42,389 bases of DNA from Prevotella sp. UBA1705 (GTDB lineage: Bacteria > Bacteroidota > Bacteroidia > Bacteroidales > Bacteroidaceae): assembly GCA_002317385.1 (NCBI GenBank), contig DCJH01000029.1:200-42588 (forward strand). The letters are read 5' to 3'. Shown piece after piece: positions 15,295-21,904 of this stretch; the first letter of the stretch is position 1; every line of letters begins with the position of its first letter. The notes below the pieces were generated by a model that was not told where the DNA came from, did no database searches, and saw only the letters and a list, made by a program, of their open reading frames with translations. Position numbers and translations under genes: made by a program.

Positions 15295-17796
15295 TCATTT
15301 CACCAGCCGCAGGTAGTAGAGTCCGGGGCAGGGGGTGGTAGATGAGGCCGTGAGGCGGACGGTAAACTTCGACTTGGCGCGCCCCTTGGCATCGGTGAGG
15401 AGCTGTGAGGGGAGGGGATATTCCACGTTGTAGAACCCGTTGACAGCACCTTTCACGGTCTGGGGAATACGGATGTCGGCTATCTTCACGCCGTCGACTG
15501 TGAGTGTGGCCATGCGCCCGGCATCTGCAGTGGTGAACCGCAGCAACACGCTGAGGCCGCTCTTCAGGCCTTCGGGATTGGCCAGGGCATATTGCACAAA
15601 GCCGTTGGGCTGTGCATCGCGATAAGTCTCGTCGTTGAAGCTGCCCGTCGACGAGTCGACGCTGTAGCTGTATTCGTGTCCGGCCTCGCTCTGCTGCTCT
15701 CCCGTAGCCACGAAGTCGACGGTGCGCTCGGCCAGGAGTCGTGCGTTGAGCTCGGCGTTGGCCATGTCGCTGGCGGCATAGTTCTCGGCCGTCTGCTGGT
15801 ACCAATAGGCCATGTAGCGGGCGTGCTGAATCTCGTAGAACGGGCGCAGCGTGAGTGTAGACCACTCATAGCCTGGGGCGTCGGGGCGCGAGGCGTCGAT
15901 GGTGAACTGCAGGCGGGCAGGATTCTTGGCCTTGATGCGGCTGAGCACGCTGCCGCGCGGCCCGATGAGCAGTGGGGCCGAGGTGAGCGACTTGATGCTG
16001 CCCATTGCGCCGGGAGCATGGTCCATGCGGCCTGCGCCGGCATATTCGTTCTTCAGCGTCTCAGACTTCAGACTGCCGTCGCCATCGGGCATGGCTGTGG
16101 TGGGTGCGCCGAGCAGCACGGGGCCGTATTCGAAGGCAATGTAGTCGGTATAGTTGGGACATTCGGCCGTGCGCAGTTCCATGGGCAGACTCACCTCCAC
16201 GATGTCGCCTACTTTCCATTTCCGTCTGATTTTCACATAGGAGGCCCTCCCCGGCTCCACACTAATCGCCTGCCGACGACCGTTCACCGTAATCTGGTAT
16301 TGGGCCGTGGTCCACCACGGATGGCGCACGGCAATGGTGTATCGGCCGCGCTTGCCCACCGTGATGCGGGTCTGGGGCGAGTAGGGATAGGTGGTCTCCT
16401 GCGTGAGACTGAATGGCTTGCTGTTGAGCTTGCTGGCCGTGAAGAGGTTCACGTAGACCACCGAGTCGGCGTCGTGGGTATAGACAAAGTGCCCATACTT
16501 GCTGTGGTTTTCCATGCCTGTGCCCACGCAGCACCACATGCCTTGGTTCACCTGCGAGTAGATGCGGTAGCCTTGCGGACGCAGGGTGGTGAAGTAGACG
16601 TAGCCTCCGGTCTGCGGATCTTGTGTGGAGAGGATGTGGTTGAGCATGGTGTACTCGTAGAAGTCGGCATAACGGGCGTCGTGGGTCTTGTCGGCGAGCA
16701 TCTCCGAGAGCTTCAGCATGTTGTTGGAGTTGCAGCTCTCAGGACCGTCTACATGGTCGATGTAGCGGTTGCTGTTGCCCACCGAGAGGAAATGCTCACC
16801 CACGCTGTTGCCTCCGATGCAGGTGGTGCGGTGCTCGGCCACGTCAGTCCAGAAGTTGGTGGCGGCGGTGTCGAATGCCCGCGCCGTGGCGTCGTCTTCG
16901 GCAATGCGCTCAAACCCGATGTATTTGGGCACCTGCGTATTGGCGTGACGATTGTCGAGAAAGGTGGGGTTGAGCGTCTGCATGCCATCAATCATGGTCT
17001 GATGGCTGTATTTGCGGGCCGCGTCGAGGTATTTTCGGTCGCCGAAGAGCGAGTAGGCGTCGGCCAGACTCTCATTCATTCCGCCATGTTCGGTGTCGAG
17101 CACGCGCTGCATGTCGGCCGTGGAGAGATGGGCCACGAGGTTCACGCTCCAGTCGGCCAGTTTGCGAAAGAGTTCGCGCGCCACTGTGCTTCCACCATAT
17201 ATATATGCGTCGCGCAGTCCGGCCAGCACCTTATGCTGGCAGTAGAACGGCACCCAGCCTCGCACTTTGCGGAACTCCTCGATATGGCCCAGGTAGAGTT
17301 GTTTCCACGCCTCGTTGATGGGCTGCCCCCCGATGAAGCCGTAGAGGCCCTCGGTATTGGTGTCGTAGGCACTCTGACAATCCTTCAACACCTGCAGCAT
17401 ATAGTCCATACGGCTCTTGAGCCTCGCCCTCACGGCCTCGTCATGACAAGCCGCATAGGCCAACGCAAGGGCCGACAGATAATGGCCTCCCACATGGCCC
17501 GAGAGGTCGAAACCGTTGCCTCCCCAATTGCTGAAGTTGGGATGGCGCGACAGCCAGCCGGCATAGTTGCCCTCGTGGAGGCCGGCCTGGCGCACAAAGG
17601 GCGTGAGCAGTCGGTCGGTGTCATACTCCAGGAGCGTCTGGATGTTGCGGTCCATGGCCGTCTTGAAAGGGCTGTCGAGGAGCGTCACTTCGCTCAGGTC
17701 GAAATGATGGGGATAGAGCGTGCTCTGTGCCTGGCCCTTGCCCAGATAGCCCCAGGCGAGGATGGCTGTGAGCCACAATAGTCTTTTGGGTTTCAT
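15295..17796 (-). CDS. GH127 (DUF1680) beta-L-arabinofuranosidase-like enzyme
   Basis: An exported 833-residue glycoside hydrolase. The ATG at 17796 is chosen because it opens a signal peptide (MKPKRLLWLTAILAWGYLGK); 25 extra upstream codons are not signal-like. Residues about 30-580 match the (alpha/alpha)6 domain of GH127/DUF1680. The metal/nucleophile cluster of the family is present: E353-S-C355 (GPESC) and C422-C423 (MWCCVGTGMENHSKYG), equivalent to the E-x-C and C-C residues of the characterised Bifidobacterium enzyme. The C-terminal part (about 600-833) is a beta-rich accessory region. The expected substrate is terminal L-arabinofuranose or a related furanoside on plant glycans; this is inferred from family. 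No neighbouring polysaccharide-utilisation genes are present. Confidence 0.87.
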   Translation of the reverse strand: MKPKRLLWLTAILAWGYLGKGQAQSTLYPHHFDLSEVTLLDSPFKTAMDRNIQTLLEYDTDRLLTPFVRQAGLHEGNYAGWLSRHPNFSNWGGNGFDLSGHVGGHYLSALALAYAACHDEAVRARLKSRMDYMLQVLKDCQSAYDTNTEGLYGFIGGQPINEAWKQLYLGHIEEFRKVRGWVPFYCQHKVLAGLRDAYIYGGSTVARELFRKLADWSVNLVAHLSTADMQRVLDTEHGGMNESLADAYSLFGDRKYLDAARKYSHQTMIDGMQTLNPTFLDNRHANTQVPKYIGFERIAEDDATARAFDTAATNFWTDVAEHRTTCIGGNSVGEHFLSVGNSNRYIDHVDGPESCNSNNMLKLSEMLADKTHDARYADFYEYTMLNHILSTQDPQTGGYVYFTTLRPQGYRIYSQVNQGMWCCVGTGMENHSKYGHFVYTHDADSVVYVNLFTASKLNSKPFSLTQETTYPYSPQTRITVGKRGRYTIAVRHPWWTTAQYQITVNGRRQAISVEPGRASYVKIRRKWKVGDIVEVSLPMELRTAECPNYTDYIAFEYGPVLLGAPTTAMPDGDGSLKSETLKNEYAGAGRMDHAPGAMGSIKSLTSAPLLIGPRGSVLSRIKAKNPARLQFTIDASRPDAPGYEWSTLTLRPFYEIQHARYMAYWYQQTAENYAASDMANAELNARLLAERTVDFVATGEQQSEAGHEYSYSVDSSTGSFNDETYRDAQPNGFVQYALANPEGLKSGLSVLLRFTTADAGRMATLTVDGVKIADIRIPQTVKGAVNGFYNVEYPLPSQLLTDAKGRAKSKFTVRLTASSTTPCPGLYYLRLVK

Positions 17797-17848
17797 GATG
17801 AAAGGTTTAATGGTACGTTCGTTTGTAGGTAGGAATCGGATATATGCG

Positions 17849-17856
17849 CAAAGATA
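17849..17856 (-). promoter_or_regulatory. Putative -7 element of the GH127 gene
   Basis: CAAAGATA on the plus strand reads TATCTTTG on the minus strand, a match to TAnnTTTG, about 50 bases before the start codon. A -33 TTTG at the usual distance is not clear. Confidence 0.45.
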
Positions 17857-17981
17857 GGTATTTTTGTACAAACAACACTAATAATTGGCTTTTATTTTTA
17901 CCCTAAGAGGCAAAAAAGGAAAACCAGAGAGGTCGATTTGATAAAAAAAGAACAATGTGGTTCCAAATCGTCACGGCATTA

Positions 17982-18013
17982 TTTGGCGCGACGCAAATAT
18001 TTCATTAACTTTG
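17982..18013 (+). promoter_or_regulatory. Promoter of the kinase operon
   Basis: TTTG (17982-17985), 20 bases, TAACTTTG (18006-18013): full consensus with the same spacing as five other promoters in the window. The ATG follows 38 bases after the -7 element. Confidence 0.8.
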
Positions 18014-18051
18014 CCACACAATGTTAACGTTAGTCAACATACGCTGACAAG

Positions 18052-19140
18052 ATGAACCATATCAAGAAAATAGTACTGACAGGAGGTCCTTGTGCCGGAA
18101 AGACCACAGCCTTGGTGAAGATTATCGAGCACTTTTCGAGTCTCGGCTTCAAGGTTTTCACCATTCCGGAAGTGCCTACTCTCTTTCTTCAGGCAGGCAT
18201 GGACTACCTCACGAAGAACCGAAACTTCTTCTATGAAGGTGAGAAAGCCACCCTCGAGATACAGCTTCAGCTCGAAGATAAGTTTATGAAGATGGCCGAG
18301 CAGGTAGACGAGCCTGCGGTCATCATCTGCGACCGTGGTGCCCTCGACATCTCGGCCTATATGCGGCCGGATATGTGGGAGGAGATCACGGGGCTTGTCG
18401 GCACCACCACCCAGACGCTGCTCAATCGCTACGACGCCGTGCTTCATCTCGTGTCGGCAGCCGACGGCGCTGAACAGTTCTATACCACGAGCACCAACAA
18501 GGAGCGCACCGAGGGACTGGAACTGGCCCGCGAACTCGACAAGAAGGTGATCAACGCGTGGAGCGGGCATCCCCATCTGCGTGTCATCAATAACCACGAC
18601 GACTTTGACACCAAGCTCAACCGCGTGCTCAAAGAGATTTCGAGCGTGCTCGGACTGGCTCAGCCCATCACCGAGGAGCGCAAATATGTGGTGGAAATCA
18701 CAGGCGACATGCCGGCAACCATCGATAGCGAGATCACCCAGACCTATCTGGTGGCTGAGCCCGACAGCGAGGTGCGCCTGAGAAAACGCCTGTGGACCAA
18801 CGGAAAGCGGGTCAACGTGCACACCATGAAGAAGGCCGTGGGTGGCAATGAGCAGGTGGAGACCGAGCGACAGGTGAGCAACGCCCTCTATGAGTCGCTG
18901 CTCTCGCAGGCCGACCCCTATCGTCGCACCATCCATAAAAACCGCCGGAGCTTCATCTGGAAGGGGCAGTATTTTGAGCTCGACACCTATCTCGACCAGC
19001 TCAGCGGCATGACCATTCTGGAGACCAAGGGCATATTGAGCACCGAGGACGTGAACTTCCCGCCGTTTATCAAGGTGGTAAGAGACATCACGGGCGACCG
19101 CGACTATTATAATTATAACCTCGCATTGAGAAAGGCATAG
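18052..19140 (+). CDS. P-loop (AAA_28/NadR-like) kinase fused to a CYTH domain
   Basis: A 362-residue cytosolic fusion protein. The N-terminal half is a P-loop domain of the AAA_28/NadR-like kinase type: Walker A GGPCAGKT (11-18), EVPTLFLQ, and VIICDRGALD (about 91-100) as the Walker B region. From about residue 213 the sequence switches to a CYTH (triphosphate tunnel) pattern: EITQTYL, a basic RLRKRLW strand, HTMKKAV, EVETERQVSNALYESLL-like spacing, then FELDTYLDQLSGMTILETKG. CYTH enzymes hydrolyse or cyclise triphosphate substrates such as PPPi, ATP or thiamine triphosphate. The usual N-terminal ExExK strand is altered to EITQTYL. It is the first gene of an operon, four bases before a deoxynucleoside kinase, which hints at a nucleotide or triphosphate substrate; that is inference. 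Confidence 0.85.
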   Translation: MNHIKKIVLTGGPCAGKTTALVKIIEHFSSLGFKVFTIPEVPTLFLQAGMDYLTKNRNFFYEGEKATLEIQLQLEDKFMKMAEQVDEPAVIICDRGALDISAYMRPDMWEEITGLVGTTTQTLLNRYDAVLHLVSAADGAEQFYTTSTNKERTEGLELARELDKKVINAWSGHPHLRVINNHDDFDTKLNRVLKEISSVLGLAQPITEERKYVVEITGDMPATIDSEITQTYLVAEPDSEVRLRKRLWTNGKRVNVHTMKKAVGGNEQVETERQVSNALYESLLSQADPYRRTIHKNRRSFIWKGQYFELDTYLDQLSGMTILETKGILSTEDVNFPPFIKVVRDITGDRDYYNYNLALRKA

Positions 19141-19144
19141 CAAG

Positions 19145-19792
19145 ATGCATATCGTTATCGCAGGAAATATAGGCAGTGGGAAGACCACACTCACCAACAT
19201 GCTCGTGCGCCACTATGGCTGGGAGCCGCGTCTGGAGAGTGTGCAGTATAACCCCTACCTCGACGATTATTATAAGGACATGAAGCGGTGGTCGCTCAAT
19301 CTGGAGGTCTACTTCCTCAAGGAGCGCTTCCGCGACCTCCTCGACATCGCCCAATCAGAGAAGACCATCATCCAAGACAGGTCGATTTTCGAAGGTGTCT
19401 ACATCTTCACGGCCAACAACTTTGATATGGGAAACATGAGCCAGCGCGACTTCGAGACCTACATGGGACTATTCGAATCGATGATGATGATAGCCCGCCA
19501 GCCCGACCTCATGGTCTATCTCAGGGCGTCGGTGCCCCATCTTGTAGACCATATCCAGCGCCGGGGGCGCGACTATGAGCAGAATATGCAGCTCGATTAT
19601 CTCAAAAATCTCAATGCCCGCTACGAGGATTTCATCAACAATAAATATACGGGGCGCGTGCTCACGATAGATGTAGACGACAAGGATTTCCTCTATTCGA
19701 GAGAAGATTTCGCCGGGGTCATCAAGCAGATCGATGCCCAGTTGGCCGACATTCAGCAGGTGGATCGCTCGCTCTTCAGTCATCATCCCTGA
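19145..19792 (+). CDS. Deoxynucleoside kinase, first of a tandem pair
   Basis: A 215-residue cytosolic kinase of the deoxyadenosine/deoxyguanosine/deoxycytidine kinase family, which phosphorylates salvaged deoxynucleosides at the 5' position. The P-loop is GNIGSGKT (7-14); E31 is the predicted base for the 5'-OH; QDRSIFEG (77-84) contains the DRS motif; RRGRDYEQ near 136-145 is the ATP lid with its arginines. It starts four bases after the P-loop/CYTH gene and is paralogous to the next gene, with strong similarity at DNA level over the first 60 bases. Which base each copy prefers cannot be decided by eye. Confidence 0.9.
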   Translation: MHIVIAGNIGSGKTTLTNMLVRHYGWEPRLESVQYNPYLDDYYKDMKRWSLNLEVYFLKERFRDLLDIAQSEKTIIQDRSIFEGVYIFTANNFDMGNMSQRDFETYMGLFESMMMIARQPDLMVYLRASVPHLVDHIQRRGRDYEQNMQLDYLKNLNARYEDFINNKYTGRVLTIDVDDKDFLYSREDFAGVIKQIDAQLADIQQVDRSLFSHHP

Positions 19793-19852
19793 GCAACTCA
19801 TCCCAATGACCCTCACCCCAACAACCCATAAACTCACAAACCCACTACAACA

Positions 19853-20494
19853 ATGCACATCGCAATAGCTGGAAATATAGGCAGTGGCAAGACCACGCTC
19901 ACCAACATGCTTGCCAAACGCTACGGATGGACCCCCCGCTATGAACCCGTAGACAATAATCCATACCTCGACGACTTCTACAAGGACATGAACCGATGGT
20001 CTTTCAACCTGCAGGTCTACTTCCTCAACAAGCGTTTCAAGGAGGTGGTGGAGATAGCCCACAGCACAGAAACCATCATCCAGGACCGCACCATCTTCGA
20101 GGATGCGCGTATCTTCGCCCCCAACCTGCATGAGCAAGGCTATATGAGCGACCGCGATTTCGACAACTATTCGAACCTCTTCGACCTGATGATGTCGCTC
20201 GTTCAGCTGCCGCAGCTTATGATTTACATCCGCTCGTCTATCCCAACGCTGGTGAAACACATTGAGAAGCGCGGACGGTCGTTTGAGCAGAGCATCCGAA
20301 TAGACTATCTCACAGGTCTGCAGAAACGCTACGAAGACTGGATAGCAGGCTACAAAGGCGACCTGATCATCATCGACGGCGACCATCTGAGCTTCGAGGA
20401 CACCCCCGAAGACTTCCGTAAGGTGACCGACATGATCGACGCAAACCTCTACGGACTCTTCCCCATGGACGAGAAACCACAACTTCAACTATAA
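19853..20494 (+). CDS. Deoxynucleoside kinase, second of a tandem pair
   Basis: A 213-residue paralogue of the preceding kinase. It keeps GNIGSGKT (7-14), E31 (YEPVDNNPYLDDFY) and an arginine-rich lid (EKRGRSFEQSI), but the DRS motif is DRT (78-80, QDRTIFED), and the segment after it (ARIFAPNLHEQGYMSDRDF) differs from copy one. Such differences near the base pocket fit a split in substrate preference, as in the paired dAK/dGK enzymes of lactobacilli. It follows copy one after 60 bases without a terminator, and a hairpin terminator comes after it. Confidence 0.9.
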   Translation: MHIAIAGNIGSGKTTLTNMLAKRYGWTPRYEPVDNNPYLDDFYKDMNRWSFNLQVYFLNKRFKEVVEIAHSTETIIQDRTIFEDARIFAPNLHEQGYMSDRDFDNYSNLFDLMMSLVQLPQLMIYIRSSIPTLVKHIEKRGRSFEQSIRIDYLTGLQKRYEDWIAGYKGDLIIIDGDHLSFEDTPEDFRKVTDMIDANLYGLFPMDEKPQLQL

Positions 20495-20505
20495 CCCATT
20501 CAGAC

Positions 20506-20554
20506 CACACAGCACCGCGGACAAGTAGCCGCCGAGGCTGTGTGTTGCTGTTTT
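20506..20554 (+). terminator. Probable terminator of the deoxynucleoside kinase operon
   Basis: CACACAGC (20506-20513) pairs with GCTGTGTG (20537-20544); GC-rich bases inside can extend it. A short TTTT follows at 20551-20554, so termination may be only partial. Confidence 0.6.
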
Positions 20555-20590
20555 ACGACAGCCATATCCCACGAAAAAAATTGCAACATC

Positions 20591-21766
20591 ATGACAGAGA
20601 CTAAAGAAATCAAGACTCCCAGCATCAACACCTTGGTGACAGGGACCGACGGCGGGCGCCAAGTGCTCCTCGTTGGATTGAAGACAGCTTACCAGGATAA
20701 GCCCCAATATCAGCGTGCTCTCAAGCGCGAGTTTGATACATGCCATGAACTTGAGCATCCCAATATCCTGAAATATCTCGAAGAGAAAGATGTGGAAGGC
20801 TATGGACACTGCATTGTGATGGAGTGGGAACCGGCCCGCACGCTCGCCGACTATATCCTCGAAGACCATAGCGAAGAAGAGAAAAAGAATATCATCAGGC
20901 AGGTGGCCGAGGGGCTGAACTTCCTCCACCAGAATGGACAGGTGCATGGGGCACTCAATCCCACCACCATATTTATTACCACGCAGGGCGACAGAGTGAA
21001 GATATTGAACTTCCGTCTGCGCTTCGCCGACCACCTCTACGAGCCCATGACCACCATGAAGTACAGGGCTCCCGAGGCCAAAGACGGCACCGTGACGCTC
21101 GATGCGCGCACCGATGTATTCTCTCTCGGCACCATTGTCAAGGAGATGGGGCTCGGCTCCGACTACCAAAATGTGGTGACGGGCAGCTGTAGCTTTGGCC
21201 GAAACGACCGCTATCCCGATATCGACTCGTTCTTGGAAGGCTTTGAACACCGCCGCATCTCTCGCCGAAGCAATGTGAGCGAAAGCAGCGCTCCGGCCAG
21301 CAACAAGAAGGCTGCCATCCTCGTGTCTACCATTGTGGCCCTGCTCATCATTGCCGCTCTGGTGTTCTTCAACCGCAATAGCAATGGCAACGACGCCGAA
21401 CAGGCCAACACCGAGATGGCCGACACTACGCAGAAGCCCCATGAGCTCGCTCCCGCCGAGGCTGCACAGGGCTCTGGCGAGACAGCAACACCCGACAACA
21501 GCACTGCCGCACCGCAGGCCACGCCGGCTCCCGGAGCTGAGCAGGCTTACACTGGGGAACTGGAATTCATGAACAATCTGGTGCCGCAGATGCACATCGA
21601 CATCGATAAGATCTATGCCAAGGGCGGCGATGCCGCTGCGATCCGCAAGCGAGTGCAGGTGTATTACAAAGGTCTACGCAAGGCATTGGGTAATCTCAAT
21701 GACAACCAGTTTGCCGCTTACGACAAGGCTTTTGCCGAATATATTCAGCAGAAGAACGCTGAATAA
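20591..21766 (+). CDS. Membrane-anchored Ser/Thr pseudokinase
   Basis: A 391-residue protein with a eukaryotic-like kinase fold that looks catalytically dead. Residues about 15-225 are the kinase region: K31 may be the ATP-binding lysine, ELEHPNI matches the alpha-C area, and RAPEA (159-163) and DARTDVFSLG (171-180) match the APE and F-helix landmarks. The catalytic HRD loop is HGA (119-121, VHGALNPTTIF) and the metal-binding DFG is NFR (140-142). No glycine-rich loop is evident. A single transmembrane segment lies at 241-260, followed by an Ala/Pro/Glu-rich linker and a small charged helical domain (about 325-391), probably periplasmic. The ATG at 20591 is used because upstream codons lie in the terminator hairpin. 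Its role is likely binding or scaffolding, not phosphorylation; the partner is unknown. Confidence 0.8.
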   Translation: MTETKEIKTPSINTLVTGTDGGRQVLLVGLKTAYQDKPQYQRALKREFDTCHELEHPNILKYLEEKDVEGYGHCIVMEWEPARTLADYILEDHSEEEKKNIIRQVAEGLNFLHQNGQVHGALNPTTIFITTQGDRVKILNFRLRFADHLYEPMTTMKYRAPEAKDGTVTLDARTDVFSLGTIVKEMGLGSDYQNVVTGSCSFGRNDRYPDIDSFLEGFEHRRISRRSNVSESSAPASNKKAAILVSTIVALLIIAALVFFNRNSNGNDAEQANTEMADTTQKPHELAPAEAAQGSGETATPDNSTAAPQATPAPGAEQAYTGELEFMNNLVPQMHIDIDKIYAKGGDAAAIRKRVQVYYKGLRKALGNLNDNQFAAYDKAFAEYIQQKNAE

Positions 21767-21781
21767 TCAAAGATAACACAG

Positions 21782-21806
21782 CCGCCCTGCTCAGGCAAGG
21801 CGGCCA
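21782..21806 (+). other. GC-rich hairpin after the pseudokinase gene
   Basis: GCCGCC and GGCGGC flank a 12-base segment that itself can pair partly. It lacks a T run and precedes the main terminator. Confidence 0.4.
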
Positions 21807-21850
21807 GCGTGGAGCCACCGGCATACCAAGCCTCCGCTTCTAATACTATG

Positions 21851-21899
21851 GCGATGAAACAGTCTGCATCCGAGCAGGCTGTTCATCGCCATCATTTTT
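21851..21899 (+). terminator. Intrinsic terminator after the pseudokinase gene
   Basis: A roughly 16-bp stem with one bulge and one G-U pair (21851-21867 with 21874-21889) is followed by TTTTT at 21895-21899. It ends six bases before the next ATG, so that gene needs its own promoter or read-through. Confidence 0.75.
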
Positions 21900-21904
21900 A
21901 CATC

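Noticed and set aside
15592..17781. 729-codon plus-strand open frame
   Set aside because: It is antisense to the GH127 gene, which has a signal peptide and catalytic motifs; the opposite frame has no recognisable domain.
18034..20488. Minus-strand open frames opposite the kinase operon
   Set aside because: They overlap well-supported kinases and lack signals or motifs.
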